A stretch of DNA of 64,000 nucleotides from contig NZ_AUDK01000025.1 of the NCBI RefSeq assembly GCF_000425425.1, positions 1 through 64,000 of the forward strand, given 5' to 3'. Below are positions 44,285 through 54,591 of the stretch, one piece after another (the first letter of the stretch is position 1; each line of letters begins with the position of its first letter). The stretch is from Flavobacterium daejeonense DSM 17708 (GTDB taxonomy: Bacteria; Bacteroidota; Bacteroidia; Flavobacteriales; Flavobacteriaceae). The notes under the pieces are model-generated. The model was not told the origin of the DNA. It saw nothing but the letters and a program-made list of their open reading frames with translations, and made no database searches. The position numbers and the translations under genes are program-made.

Positions 44285-46012
44285 ATGGAATTACAACAAA
44301 ACATTTTAGATGCTGTTAAAGAATGGCAAAGCCCTTTATTTGATACAACCACACAAGAAATGCTAAACAAATTATTAGCTACTTCACCAAAAGAAATAGA
44401 AGAAAGCTTTTATAAAAATCTTGAGTTTGGTACAGGTGGTATGCGCGGTATTATGGGCGTAGGAAACAACCGAATTAACAAATACACCCTAGGAAAAAGC
44501 ACTCAGGGACTTTCAAACTATTTAAAATCTGTTTTTCCAAACCAACCCATAAAAGCGGTTATTGCTTTTGATTGTCGCCATAACAGTAAATCACTTGCCA
44601 AAGTAGTTGCAGATGTATTTTCGGCCAACGGAATTCAGGTTTATTTATTTTCAGATTTAAGACCTACACCGGAACTTTCTTTTGCATTAAGACATTTAGA
44701 ATGCCAATGCGGAATTGTACTTACCGCATCACACAATCCGCCGGAATACAACGGATATAAAGTGTACTGGCAGGACGGAGGTCAAATTGTTCCTCCGGAA
44801 GACGAAGCAATTATCAATGCGATTGAAAAATTAAATTACAACGAAATCAAATTTGACGCTAACGAAGATTTGATTCAATATATTGATAAAGAAATCGATC
44901 AGGCTTTCATAAAATCGACTATTGAAAATGCCAGTTTTGAAACACCACAACAAGCCAAAGACAACTTAAACATTGTTTTCACTTCGTTGCACGGAACTTC
45001 GATTACGGTTACTCCTGAAACTTTGGCTCAGGCAGGCTACAAAAATGTTCACATTGTTGAAGAACAAGCCGTTCCTAACGGAGATTTTCCTACAGTAAAA
45101 TCACCAAATCCGGAAGAACCGGAAGCACTTACTTTAGCTTTAGAACTTGCTAATAAAACCAATGCTGATATCGTTATTGGAACCGATCCGGACTGCGACC
45201 GTTTAGGAATTGCCGTTAGAAACAACGAGGGACAAATGACCCTTTTGAACGGAAACCAAACTATGATTTTAATGACTGCCTTTTTATTAGAAAAATGGAA
45301 AAAAGCAGGCAAAATCAACGGAAAACAGTTTGTAGGTTCTACAATTGTTTCTACTCCTATGATTATGGAATTAGCTTCAGCTTACGGAGTAGGTTTCAAA
45401 GTAGGTTTAACCGGATTCAAATGGATTGCCAAAATGATTAAAGACTTCCCGGAATTACAATTCATTGGCGGAGGAGAAGAAAGTTTTGGATATATGGTAG
45501 GCGATGCCGTTCGTGATAAAGATGCTGTTGCGGCTACTTTATTAATCTGCGAAGTTGCCGCTCAGGCAAAAGCTAACGGAAGTACGGTTTACAAAGAGCT
45601 TTTAAATTTATACGCTGACCACGGATTCTTTAAAGAACACTTAGTTTCCTTGACTAAAAAAGGAATGGAAGGTTTACAGGAAATCAACCAAATGATGATT
45701 GATTTAAGAGAAAATCCACTAAAAGAAATCAACGGACAACGTGTCGTAATGATTGAAGATTACCAATCATCTATTGCTAAAAACTTACTGGACGATGAAG
45801 AATCTCAAATTGACATGCCAAAATCAAACGTATTGATTTATTACACGGAAGATGGTTCTAAAATTTGCGCCAGACCAAGCGGAACTGAGCCAAAAATAAA
45901 ATTCTACATTAGCGTAAACACCGAACTGGACAGCGTTAATAACTTCGACGAAACAGAACAAATTTTAAACGAAAAAATAAAAAATATCATTGCTGAAATG
46001 CAATTAAAATAA
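44285..46012 (+). CDS. Phosphoglucomutase/phosphomannomutase
   Basis: A 575-residue alpha-D-phosphohexomutase that interconverts sugar 1- and 6-phosphates. The phosphoserine loop [13 protein letters not shown] places the catalytic Ser at about residue 149. The Mg2+ loop [10 protein letters not shown] is near 300, the sugar-binding GGGEESFGY near 398 and the phosphate-binding [12 protein letters not shown] near 532. Length fits the long PGM2-like subgroup. Its stop codon shares one base with the next ATG (TAATG). Confidence 0.94.
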   Translation: MELQQNILDAVKEWQSPLFDTTTQEMLNKLLATSPKEIEESFYKNLEFGTGGMRGIMGVGNNRINKYTLGKSTQGLSNYLKSVFPNQPIKAVIAFDCRHNSKSLAKVVADVFSANGIQVYLFSDLRPTPELSFALRHLECQCGIVLTASHNPPEYNGYKVYWQDGGQIVPPEDEAIINAIEKLNYNEIKFDANEDLIQYIDKEIDQAFIKSTIENASFETPQQAKDNLNIVFTSLHGTSITVTPETLAQAGYKNVHIVEEQAVPNGDFPTVKSPNPEEPEALTLALELANKTNADIVIGTDPDCDRLGIAVRNNEGQMTLLNGNQTMILMTAFLLEKWKKAGKINGKQFVGSTIVSTPMIMELASAYGVGFKVGLTGFKWIAKMIKDFPELQFIGGGEESFGYMVGDAVRDKDAVAATLLICEVAAQAKANGSTVYKELLNLYADHGFFKEHLVSLTKKGMEGLQEINQMMIDLRENPLKEINGQRVVMIEDYQSSIAKNLLDDEESQIDMPKSNVLIYYTEDGSKICARPSGTEPKIKFYISVNTELDSVNNFDETEQILNEKIKNIIAEMQLK

Positions 46013-47841
46013 TGGATATCAATTTAAAAAAGCTTATTCCTTTTGTTTCAAAATATAAAAAACACATTTATTTAAATGTGTTTTTTAATATCTTCTATGC
46101 TTTATTCTCTACCCTGCTTATGGTATCCATGATACCTACACTAAATGTACTTTTTGGACTAAACAAAAAAGTGCATGAAGCTCCGGTTTACAAAGGAATT
46201 GGGCAAATAAAAGGCTATGCCGAGGAATATTTAAATTACAAAATCACTATACTTACTGAAGTTAATGGATTTAAAATTGCACTTCTGTTTGTAATTTCAA
46301 TTATTATCATCACCGCTTTTTTAAAAAACGTAACCAATTATTTTGCTTCTTACCACGTTACCCGATTAAGAACCGGAGTTTTGAGAGATTTAAGAAAAAA
46401 TTTATACGCCAAAATCATCAACCTGCCGGTTTCCTTCTATTCTGAAAAAAGAAAAGGAGACGTTATGGCCAGAATGTTAGGCGACATTAATGATGTCCAA
46501 AACTCTTTTTTTCAAATTTTAGAATTAGTTGTCCGCGAACCATTGACAATTATTTTTTCAATTGTAACAATGTTTATCATCAGTCCCACGCTGACTTTTT
46601 TTGTTTTTGGTTTTATTCCGGTTTCAGGAATTATCATTTCCCGAATTGGTAAAAACCTAAAAGCCAAATCGGTAAAAGCACAAAACGAAAACGGAATTTT
46701 CATTTCTATTTTAGACGAAACACTGGGCGGACTTAAAGTGGTGAAAGGATACAATGCCGAAAATTCTTTTATCGAAAAATTCAACAATTCCATCAACCGT
46801 CTGCTAAACCTTTCTAACAGCATTGGAAACAAAAACAACTTAGCTTCTCCGTTAAGCGAATTTCTGGGAATTGTTACCATTGCAGTATTATTATGGTTTG
46901 GAGCTCAGCTAGTAGTTGAAGAACATTCTATTTCTTCGGCTACCTTCATTACATATATTGCACTTGCTTACACTATTTTGACTCCTGCTAAATCCATTTC
47001 GAAAGCTTCTTATCAGGTAAAAACAGGATTGGCTGCTGCAGAAAGAGTTTTTACCCTTATGGACGAAGAAAACACTATTGTTGATTTACCAAATGCTGCC
47101 GAAAAAGAAACTTTTGAAGAAGCTATTCGTTTAGAAAACATCAATTTCCGTTACAAAAAAGACAATGTTTTAGACAATTTTTCATTAACCATCCCTAAAG
47201 GAAAAACAGTCGCCTTAGTAGGACAATCAGGTTCCGGAAAAAGTACCATTGCCAATTTACTGACCCGTTTTTATGATGTAAACGAAGGTAAAATCACTCT
47301 GGACGGGATTGACATTAAAAGTCTTAAAATGAAATCTCTTCGCGATTTGATGGGATTAGTTACTCAGGATTCTATTTTGTTCAATGATTCCATCAAAGCC
47401 AACATCGCCTTAGGAAAACCAAATGCAACTGACGAAGAAATTATTGAAGCCTTAAAAATTGCCAATGCTTACGAATTTGTAAAAGATTTGCCGGAAGGTA
47501 TTCACACTAATGTAGGAGACAGCGGAAACCGACTTTCGGGAGGTCAAAAACAACGCCTTTCTATTGCCCGTGCTGTACTTAAAAATCCGCCAATTATGAT
47601 TTTGGACGAAGCCACCTCCGCATTGGATACCGAAAGCGAAAAATTAGTTCAGCTGGCACTCGAAAACATGATGCAAAACCGTACTTCGGTTGTGATTGCG
47701 CACCGTCTTTCTACAATTCAAAAAGCAGATACAATTGTAGTTATGCAAAAAGGTAAAATTGTTGAGCAAGGTACACACGACGAATTAGTAACCTTAAACG
47801 GCACTTACAATAAACTCGTGATGATGCAATCTTTTGAATAA
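46012..47841 (+). CDS. ABC exporter, MsbA-like (fused permease-ATPase)
   Basis: A 609-residue half-transporter with six membrane helices (residues 15-345) and an ATPase domain (about 370-605) showing Walker A GQSGSGKSTI, signature LSGGQKQRLSIARA and Walker B PIMILDEATSALD. In flavobacteria this protein follows a phosphoglucomutase gene, with which it overlaps by one base. A lipid A or lipid-linked glycan flippase role is plausible but not demonstrated by sequence. Confidence 0.93.
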   Translation: MDINLKKLIPFVSKYKKHIYLNVFFNIFYALFSTLLMVSMIPTLNVLFGLNKKVHEAPVYKGIGQIKGYAEEYLNYKITILTEVNGFKIALLFVISIIIITAFLKNVTNYFASYHVTRLRTGVLRDLRKNLYAKIINLPVSFYSEKRKGDVMARMLGDINDVQNSFFQILELVVREPLTIIFSIVTMFIISPTLTFFVFGFIPVSGIIISRIGKNLKAKSVKAQNENGIFISILDETLGGLKVVKGYNAENSFIEKFNNSINRLLNLSNSIGNKNNLASPLSEFLGIVTIAVLLWFGAQLVVEEHSISSATFITYIALAYTILTPAKSISKASYQVKTGLAAAERVFTLMDEENTIVDLPNAAEKETFEEAIRLENINFRYKKDNVLDNFSLTIPKGKTVALVGQSGSGKSTIANLLTRFYDVNEGKITLDGIDIKSLKMKSLRDLMGLVTQDSILFNDSIKANIALGKPNATDEEIIEALKIANAYEFVKDLPEGIHTNVGDSGNRLSGGQKQRLSIARAVLKNPPIMILDEATSALDTESEKLVQLALENMMQNRTSVVIAHRLSTIQKADTIVVMQKGKIVEQGTHDELVTLNGTYNKLVMMQSFE

Positions 47842-47918
47842 ATAATTATAATTTAACATCAGCTTATTTTAGATTCAAAAACGAATCATACTTTTATAGT
47901 ACCTTTTAAATTAAGAGA

Positions 47919-48620
47919 ATGTATCAAAACAATCCAAATATCAAACTGCCTGAAAACACCGAAACAATCGTGTGGAAATATTTGGATTTGTCAAAATTTT
48001 TAGATTTACTGCTTTCGCAAAAATTATTCATGTCCCGTTCGGACAAGTTTGAAGACCAATACGAAGGCACTTTTAGCGAACCTACTTATGAAGAAATCAA
48101 GAAATTAGCGATTGATAATCCTGATTTCATTAACTATTATAAAACACATCGTGAAAAAGTTGCCATTAGCAGCTGGCACATTAATGAATATGAATCATTT
48201 GCCATGTGGCAAATTTTCACTCAAAACAGCGAAGGATTAGCTATTCAGTCCACCATCGGTCGTTTGCAAAAAGCGCTGCATCCTGAAACCAATTTTAAAC
48301 AATACATTGGTGAGGTCAATTATATTGACTATAAAAAAGAATATATCCCTTTTGACGATACCTTCTTTCCCTTTTTATTTAAACGAAAAAGTTTTCAGTA
48401 CGAACGGGAAGTACGCGTCATTACAGATGTTTCGAACGATAATATAAAATTAAATGACGGCTTAAAAATAAACGTGGACATCAACCAACTGATTGAGAAA
48501 ATTTACATTCATCCCAAATCAGAAAACTGGTATAAGAATCTGGTGATCGAATTGGTAAAACAACTGGGATTTGATTTTACCATTGAAAAATCCGATTTAG
48601 AAAGTGATATTTTGATTTAA
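47919..48620 (+). CDS. DUF2971 protein
   Basis: A 233-residue protein with the DUF2971 pattern: an early WKYLDLSKFLDLLLSQKLFMSR, a central SSWHINEYESFAMWQIF segment and a late YEREVRV motif. DUF2971 proteins often occur in defence or mobile settings, but here the neighbours are ordinary. Function unknown. Its stop overlaps that of the convergent lipoprotein gene in a shared TTAA. Confidence 0.8.
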   Translation: MYQNNPNIKLPENTETIVWKYLDLSKFLDLLLSQKLFMSRSDKFEDQYEGTFSEPTYEEIKKLAIDNPDFINYYKTHREKVAISSWHINEYESFAMWQIFTQNSEGLAIQSTIGRLQKALHPETNFKQYIGEVNYIDYKKEYIPFDDTFFPFLFKRKSFQYEREVRVITDVSNDNIKLNDGLKINVDINQLIEKIYIHPKSENWYKNLVIELVKQLGFDFTIEKSDLESDILI

Positions 48621-49339
48621 ATCGGTTCGTAACTTTTCACTTCCCAATTAGCATCCAACAAATTGATATAATTATAATGCAACACATCATTTTTATCAAA
48701 TTGTCCGTTTTTATTAGTGTCCTCTACCGTTCTAAAATACAAACGGTTTTTAGATTCAATCAAACTCCAATCGATTAACTCTTCAAAATCAGCTGAAATC
48801 TTTGTAAAATGTGTCCCGCTAATGTCACTTAAATACAAAGATTTAATATCACTGGTATCTAATTTTCCGTCTTTATTTGTATCGACATCATACATGGTAT
48901 AAACCAAAATTTGTTTTTTGGTCTTATCAGCAACCGCTTTCAAATAAGTAGCCGTTAAAATCAATGCAGGTTTATCCGTTAACGAATGAATCGAATCAGA
49001 ATCTATCTTTTGAAATTTTAAATTTTGTAAAAAACCCGTTACTTCCTCATCCCCTAAATTAGAAATAGTAAAACTCAAATCAATTACACTCGAAGAACCG
49101 TATTTTGCTTTCGCTCCTCTTTCATATACTCTTAAATCGCCCACAGGATGAATCAAATAATCCGTTCCTTCCATTTGAATTGGCAAATCGGCAATGGCAA
49201 TTTGGGTAGAATCAACCTTAGAAACAGCTTTTTCTTTGGAAGCCGCATCATAAATCACTTTTGGTTTCTCCACTTCTTCTTTACAACTTACCAAAAGCAG
49301 GATGGCGATATTGATCAGGGCTATTTGTACAGTTTTCAT
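48617..49339 (-). CDS. Lipoprotein with two EF-hand-like loops
   Basis: A 240-residue protein with a lipoprotein signal (INIAILLLVSC, lipidated Cys near residue 19). Two 12-residue EF-hand loops stand in the C-terminal half: DTNKDGKLDTSD near residue 152 and DTNKNGQFDKND near 207, with Asp/Asn at positions 1, 3, 5, 9 and 12 and Gly at 6. Calcium binding is therefore likely. Its overall family was not recognised. Confidence 0.82.
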   Translation of the reverse strand: MKTVQIALINIAILLLVSCKEEVEKPKVIYDAASKEKAVSKVDSTQIAIADLPIQMEGTDYLIHPVGDLRVYERGAKAKYGSSSVIDLSFTISNLGDEEVTGFLQNLKFQKIDSDSIHSLTDKPALILTATYLKAVADKTKKQILVYTMYDVDTNKDGKLDTSDIKSLYLSDISGTHFTKISADFEELIDWSLIESKNRLYFRTVEDTNKNGQFDKNDVLHYNYINLLDANWEVKSYEPI

Positions 49340-49363
49340 AGGGCTGTGATATTAAAATATTTT

Positions 49364-49371
49364 CAAATGTA
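49364..49371 (-). promoter_or_regulatory. -7 box of the lipoprotein gene
   Basis: The minus strand reads TACATTTG, matching TAnnTTTG, 24 bases before the start codon. Confidence 0.55.
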
Positions 49372-49436
49372 ATGATTTTTAAAAAGGCTTTCGAATTTTA
49401 AAAGTATTTTATGAATTTAGAAAAAACATCTTTTCA

Positions 49437-51902
49437 TTACAATTTGGCATTCAACTTTATATTAAAAACTCTTGTGGTCATATAATTGGGCACTGCATAT
49501 TCATTTTTGGAATACACATCACGCACCCAGGCGTTGGTAATCGCATTTTGATTATTAAACAAATTAAAAATTTCCAAACCAATAGCTAATTCTTTAAAAT
49601 TCCCGAGCCAGTTCTTTTTATTTTTTATCGAATCAGCATCAATTAAGACTTTAGAAAAACCAACATCCACCCGACGATAATCATTCAAGCGGTTTTGATA
49701 TTGATATGGATCGGCATAAGAAGGCGAACCTCCGGGTAATCCGGTATTGTAAACCAAATTCAAATACAATCGCATACTGGGAATTGCCGGCATATAATCC
49801 TGAAACAATACGGCAAATTTCAATCTCTGATCCGTAGGACGGGCAATATAACCTTTGTTTGCACTATTTTCTTCTGTTTTTAAATAACCAAAACTAAACC
49901 AGGATTCTGTTCCCGGAACAAATTCACCATTCAGTCGAAAATCAATTCCCTGCGCATAGGCTTTAGCATTATTCGTAGCAGCATAACGTATTCTGACATT
50001 ATCTATTGTATACGTATTTACATCCGTCAACGATTTATAATACAACTCCGAAACCAACTTAAAAGGACGATTCCACATTTTAAAGTCATATTCATTCCCT
50101 AAAACCAGCTGCACCGACTGTTGCGCTTTAACATTCTCCTGAACCGCTCCCGAAGCATCCCGAAGTTCTCTGTAAAAAGGAGGCTGATAATAATAACCGC
50201 CTGAAATTCTAAACAAGATATCTTTTTCCCAATCCGGTTTTAAGGTCAATTGCCCTCTGGGACTAAAAATTGTTTGCGATTTTCCGGAAGCATTTGTACC
50301 GTTAATGCTCCAATTTTGCATTCTGGCACCAATGGAGTACCAAAGTTCCACACTTTCCAAATCAGTTTTAGCATTCCACTGAACATATCCGGAAAAGCGA
50401 TTAATCGTATTATAATTAGTTGCAAAAACACTTCTGTAAGGCGCTAATGGTCCAACAAAAGAAGTATAAGGCTGATCTTCTCTGGAAAATTCTAAAACTG
50501 GCGGATTGATTGAAAATCCCGCCGAATCAATCACTTCCCACTCCATCACTCTGTCCCGAATAGATTCGCGGGTATATTTAACACCAAATTCCAAATTGCT
50601 TTTTTTCCAATCGGCAAAACCTTTAATCTCGCTGTTTACAATCAAAGCATCCAGATTATTTCGGGCGTGATTCAGTTGCGAACCAATTCCGCTGGCATAA
50701 TATGCATCATAAGATTCAGAACCTATGCTGCTTGTATTATCCGTTAAAAGATATTGTGCCAAAATATCAAAATATTCCTGTTCCTGAGTATGAAAAACAG
50801 AATTAATAAATTTCAACTTTAACTTATCCGAAACTTTATAAGTGGTTTTCAAAGCAGCTAAATAGGTTTTATAGGCATCCTTTTCCTGTCCTTCATAATA
50901 CACCGTTAACAACTTCGGAGCATCCAGCGTTCCAAATCTCGTTCGACGAATTAAAGGCTGATAATTGTATTTATTTTGCGAAAGATTCCCTAAAAAACTC
51001 CATTGCCACTTATCCGAAGCCTTATAAGTTACATTGGTTTGAACATCTGTAAAAGAAGGTGTAAAATTAGTCTCCGTATCCTGACTATTTACTAAAAGAC
51101 TGTTATTTCGATAGCGAACACCAGTTACCGAAGACCATTTTTTATCTTTGGAAACCAAATCCAGAGCCAGACTTCCGCCCAGAAAACTGGCTTCAAAAGC
51201 AGCCCCAAACTGCGTTGGATTGCGATACGTAATATCTAAAACCGAAGACAACTTATCGCCGTATTTTGCCTGAAATCCGCCGGCTGAGAAATTTACATTT
51301 TGAACCAAATCGGTATTCGTAAAACTCAAACCTTCCTGTTGTCCGGAACGAATTAAAAACGGACGATAAATTTCAATTTCGTTGACATAGACCAAATTTT
51401 CATCATAATTTCCGCCACGAACCGCATATTGCGTACTCATTTCGTTATTAGAGTTTACTCCCGCCAATGTTTTCAACACATTTTCAATTCCGGCATTCGC
51501 TCCCGGAATTTTCTTAATGGTTTCAGCCGAAAGTGTGGTTATGCCCTGAATTTGAGATTTTCGGTCTCTGCTTACCAAAACCTCACCCATTTGTTCCTCC
51601 TGCTCATTCATAACCAGATTTAACTTGTAATCATAGCTGTTTTTCAACAACAAAGCAACAGTAACCTTTTTATAGGTTAGATGTGTAAAAAGCAAATTAA
51701 CTTTCTTATTTACCGGAACTTTTATCGAATAATACCCTTTCGTATTCGATTGGGTAGTATGTCCCGAAAACGAAATGTTTACATTGCTCACAGGTCGATT
51801 TTGAGCATCAAAGATGATTCCTTCTACTTTTGCCAACTGTGCAAAAGCTGAAAAAGAAACCCAAAACAAAATAAAACCGAAACGAAATCTGACGCTCTTC
51901 AA
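49437..51902 (-). CDS. TonB-dependent receptor with CarboxypepD_reg-like N-terminus
   Basis: An 821-residue outer-membrane receptor. After a signal peptide (residues 1-21) comes a carboxypeptidase-regulatory-like domain (about 24-110), a plug domain (about 120-225, including KIPGANAGIENVLKTLAGVNS and YAVRGGNYDENLVYVNEIEI) and a 22-strand barrel ending in ..MTTRVFNIKLNAKL. It has no neighbouring SusD gene, so it is not a SusCD pair. The substrate is unknown. It follows the M23 peptidase gene after 12 bases and is likely co-transcribed. Confidence 0.93.
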   Translation of the reverse strand: MKSVRFRFGFILFWVSFSAFAQLAKVEGIIFDAQNRPVSNVNISFSGHTTQSNTKGYYSIKVPVNKKVNLLFTHLTYKKVTVALLLKNSYDYKLNLVMNEQEEQMGEVLVSRDRKSQIQGITTLSAETIKKIPGANAGIENVLKTLAGVNSNNEMSTQYAVRGGNYDENLVYVNEIEIYRPFLIRSGQQEGLSFTNTDLVQNVNFSAGGFQAKYGDKLSSVLDITYRNPTQFGAAFEASFLGGSLALDLVSKDKKWSSVTGVRYRNNSLLVNSQDTETNFTPSFTDVQTNVTYKASDKWQWSFLGNLSQNKYNYQPLIRRTRFGTLDAPKLLTVYYEGQEKDAYKTYLAALKTTYKVSDKLKLKFINSVFHTQEQEYFDILAQYLLTDNTSSIGSESYDAYYASGIGSQLNHARNNLDALIVNSEIKGFADWKKSNLEFGVKYTRESIRDRVMEWEVIDSAGFSINPPVLEFSREDQPYTSFVGPLAPYRSVFATNYNTINRFSGYVQWNAKTDLESVELWYSIGARMQNWSINGTNASGKSQTIFSPRGQLTLKPDWEKDILFRISGGYYYQPPFYRELRDASGAVQENVKAQQSVQLVLGNEYDFKMWNRPFKLVSELYYKSLTDVNTYTIDNVRIRYAATNNAKAYAQGIDFRLNGEFVPGTESWFSFGYLKTEENSANKGYIARPTDQRLKFAVLFQDYMPAIPSMRLYLNLVYNTGLPGGSPSYADPYQYQNRLNDYRRVDVGFSKVLIDADSIKNKKNWLGNFKELAIGLEIFNLFNNQNAITNAWVRDVYSKNEYAVPNYMTTRVFNIKLNAKL

Positions 51903-51914
51903 AGTACCTGATTA

Positions 51915-53609
51915 TTATTTTTGACTTCTAAAAAAATGCGTCTCAAAAGTGGCTGTATTCCCTACCTGATCGGTTACAATTACTTTTAAATCATTAGCTC
52001 CTTCGGCAACTATTCCATCACTAAAATGATGGGTAATTTTTCGGGTTTTATAATCGTAATCAAATAAAATCCAATTTCCGTTCAAATAACCGTTGTACAA
52101 CTTAATTCCGGAACCACTATCACTTATGGAAAGCTGAATCGTTTTATCATTACTAATCCAACGACCTTCAATAGATTTTACCATACTAATTGTTGGCTCA
52201 GTCGTATCCATTGCCAAAGTATATTTCCCCAGAGAGCGCACTTTTGTTACATACAAATTCCCTTTTACAGAAGTTGAATTATACCCTAATCGCCCACTAG
52301 AACTTAAACTGGCTATATATACTTTACTTTTTTGTTCCTCCGAATATTTGTCGCTTTCCATTGTAATTTCAAAACTGGAATGTACCGGAACGGTATCGTC
52401 ATGTAAAGTCAGCACATTGGCATTCACCGCAAAATTCATCGCAAAATCATCATAGAAAGTTCTGGCTGGAAAAGTAACCGTCATATTCTCTTTTGAAAAA
52501 ATATTATCCTTATTGGCTTTCACAAAATAATTAGACTCCACTTTTTCTTTCTCCACAATCGGGCTGGAAGCATCAAAAGCAATCGGAATATTGATAATTG
52601 TGGTGTTGCCGAAATAATCAGCCACTTCAATACGATAGGTTGAACTCAAATTAGGCAAAACTGTTACGATTCCGTTCGTAGCATCAGTTTTTATGATGCT
52701 CAGGTTAAATGGCGTTTTCATGAATAATTTCTGCACCCTTTGCGATGTTTTTTTGTAGCGGCCGTAATCTATCAAAGCGTTCACATAACGCATTTCGTCA
52801 AAAGAATAGGTATCAAACTGGTAACCAAAAGAAGCCTTCCCATTCAAATAAGATTGAATTTTAAAAGCACCGTTTTTATTCCAGGAAACATTATCATAAT
52901 CAACCGCTGAAACCCCAAAACCAATAGCTCCATTAGCCAAAACTTTATTAGCCAGATAAGTCCCGTCTTTTTGCAAACTTAAATTCAGCATCAAAGGCTG
53001 TTTGGATTTATTAGCCGTAGCACCATCTAAGGGATAAACATAAACCGCCGAAACGATTGGTTTTTTAGTGTCTTTAAAATTTTTGTCAAAACCAAAAAAC
53101 ATCGGATTGATAATTTTTTCAGTTTTTGTATCTCTGAATTCAAAATGCAAATGCGGTCCTTCGGAAGAACCTGAATTTCCCGAAAGGGCAATCACCTCTC
53201 CTTTTTTCACAACTAATTCATTGGCTTGCGGAAACATCTCAATTTCATTAGCCTGCTCTTTGTAATGTGTTTTTTTAATGTATGCTTCAATCGCTCCGGT
53301 AGCCGTTTGCAAATGACAATATACCGTTGTAAAACCGTTAGGGTGATTAATATAAATAGCCTTTCCGTTTCCAAAAGGCGAAATTTTAATACGGGAAACA
53401 TAACCATCGGCGGCGGCGTGAACTTCGAGTCCTTCTCTTTGTTGGGTTTTAAAATCAAAACCCGCATGAAAATGATTGGGTCTTAATTCGCCAAAATTTC
53501 CCGACAACTGCATCGGAATCGCTAACGGGGGCTGAAAATAATCCTGTGGATAAGCTGTTTGAGCAATAACTACTCTGGAAATCAATAGAAAAAAAAGAAA
53601 AAATCTCAT
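51915..53609 (-). CDS. Secreted M23-family metallopeptidase
   Basis: A 564-residue exported peptidase with a signal peptide (residues 1-17, ..RVVIAQ). The LytM domain has its zinc ligands at His48 and Asp52 (HFHAGFDF) and in the GPHLHFEF motif (His153, His155). A long C-terminal region (about 180-560) looks like beta-sandwich modules. It probably cleaves peptidoglycan cross-bridges or related proteins. ATG 53609 gives the best signal peptide; ATG 53618 is an alternative. The gene is 12 bases upstream of the TonB-dependent receptor. Confidence 0.92.
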   Translation of the reverse strand: MRFFLFFLLISRVVIAQTAYPQDYFQPPLAIPMQLSGNFGELRPNHFHAGFDFKTQQREGLEVHAAADGYVSRIKISPFGNGKAIYINHPNGFTTVYCHLQTATGAIEAYIKKTHYKEQANEIEMFPQANELVVKKGEVIALSGNSGSSEGPHLHFEFRDTKTEKIINPMFFGFDKNFKDTKKPIVSAVYVYPLDGATANKSKQPLMLNLSLQKDGTYLANKVLANGAIGFGVSAVDYDNVSWNKNGAFKIQSYLNGKASFGYQFDTYSFDEMRYVNALIDYGRYKKTSQRVQKLFMKTPFNLSIIKTDATNGIVTVLPNLSSTYRIEVADYFGNTTIINIPIAFDASSPIVEKEKVESNYFVKANKDNIFSKENMTVTFPARTFYDDFAMNFAVNANVLTLHDDTVPVHSSFEITMESDKYSEEQKSKVYIASLSSSGRLGYNSTSVKGNLYVTKVRSLGKYTLAMDTTEPTISMVKSIEGRWISNDKTIQLSISDSGSGIKLYNGYLNGNWILFDYDYKTRKITHHFSDGIVAEGANDLKVIVTDQVGNTATFETHFFRSQK

Positions 53610-53728
53610 AGATGTCATTTTTGCTAAGATAAAAAAACTAATTAGGAATACTTTAGAAAAAAGATTTTTTTGTAACCAATTACAGGACAACATTTTGATT
53701 ATTTTATAATAAAAAAAACAATAAAATA

Positions 53729-53758
53729 TTGGAATAATAAAAACTAATACTAAATTTG
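53729..53758 (+). promoter_or_regulatory. Promoter of the zapA region
   Basis: TTG at 53729-53731 and TAAATTTG at 53751-53758 lie 19 bases apart, a complete Bacteroidota promoter, 28 bases before the first ATG. Confidence 0.78.
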
Positions 53759-53786
53759 TAATATTAAGTAATGATTAGGATTAATA

Positions 53787-54077
53787 ATGAGTGTAATTGC
53801 AGAAATAATTGATACTCTTGAAAGTAAAGTTGAAAAACTGATTCTAAAACTAAAAAATTTAGAAAAAAACAATCAGGATTTAACTGTTGAATTAAATAAA
53901 TCTGCACAAATCATACAAAAACAATCTCAGGAGATTGAAGCTTTAAAAGCACAGTATGAAACACTTAAAATTGCCAATTCATTATTAGGCAGCGAAGAAA
54001 ATAAAAGAGATACAAAGCTTAAAATAAATTCATTAATTCGTGAAATTGATTACTGTATCGCACAGTTGTCAGATTAG
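53787..54077 (+). CDS. Short coiled-coil protein upstream of zapA
   Basis: A 96-residue protein that is nearly all coiled coil (residues 5-75: IIDTLESKVEKLILKLKNLEKNNQDL..). It has no family signature that I can name, but in flavobacteria this gene normally precedes zapA, so a role in the division apparatus, like ZapB, is a reasonable inference. It ends 8 bases before zapA. Confidence 0.75.
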   Translation: MSVIAEIIDTLESKVEKLILKLKNLEKNNQDLTVELNKSAQIIQKQSQEIEALKAQYETLKIANSLLGSEENKRDTKLKINSLIREIDYCIAQLSD

Positions 54078-54085
54078 TATAAAAA

Positions 54086-54373
54086 ATGGACGAAAAGCTT
54101 AAAATTAAAATATCAATTGCAGACCGCGTGTATCCCCTAACAGTGGATCCGAGTCAGGAAGAAGGACTTAGAAGTGCTTCCCGAAAAATTGATACTATGA
54201 TAAAGCAATTTGAAGAAAATTATGCTGTTCGCGACAAACAGGACGTTTTAGCCATGTGTGCCCTGCAATTTGCATCACAGGTAGAGCAAAAACAGATTGA
54301 CAACGCTATCAACGCAGATGAAACGGTTGACAGAATTCAGAAAATTAATGCATTTTTAGACGAAAATCTCTAA
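54086..54373 (+). CDS. zapA: Cell division protein ZapA
   Basis: A 95-residue FtsZ-associated protein. It shows the ZapA N-terminal strand-turn (KISIADRVYPLTVDPSQEEG) and the central RSASRKIDTMIKQF region before a C-terminal helix that dimerises. It sits directly before the 6S RNA, the same order as zapA-ssrS in many bacteria. Confidence 0.92.
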   Translation: MDEKLKIKISIADRVYPLTVDPSQEEGLRSASRKIDTMIKQFEENYAVRDKQDVLAMCALQFASQVEQKQIDNAINADETVDRIQKINAFLDENL

Positions 54374-54405
54374 AAAAACAAGACGTTCTTTACATAACTA
54401 AGATA

Positions 54406-54568
54406 CTGCCTACATTAGTACTTATTTGATAAACTCAACACTAACAAATTAGAATGAGCAAATCGTCGCTACTATAGCAAGCCAATTCAGTTTGGAAGCT
54501 TGAACAGTGAGTTAGCTCAAAACTTGTCTTTACGAGTTTATACAAACCACTTAATGTAGGCTTTTTTT
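54406..54568 (+). ncRNA. ssrS: 6S RNA
   Basis: The region between zapA and rny holds a long irregular hairpin. The ends pair as GCCTACATTA (54408-54417) with TAATGTAGGC (54552-54561), then TTTG and TAAACTC pair with GAGTTTA and CAAA further in. A large open bubble follows, then CCAA..TTGG and AAGC..GCTT near the tip. The 3' end runs into TTTTTTT. Length of about 160 bases, the central-bubble shape and the position after zapA are those of 6S RNA, which binds the housekeeping RNA polymerase. The exact ends are approximate. Confidence 0.85.
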
Positions 54569-54591
54569 ATATATTAATTTTTTAAACAAAC

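Noticed and set aside
47919..48620. DUF2971 gene as part of a defence system
   Set aside because: DUF2971 occurs in defence islands, but the neighbours here are an exporter and a lipoprotein, with no nuclease, methylase or toxin-antitoxin partner.
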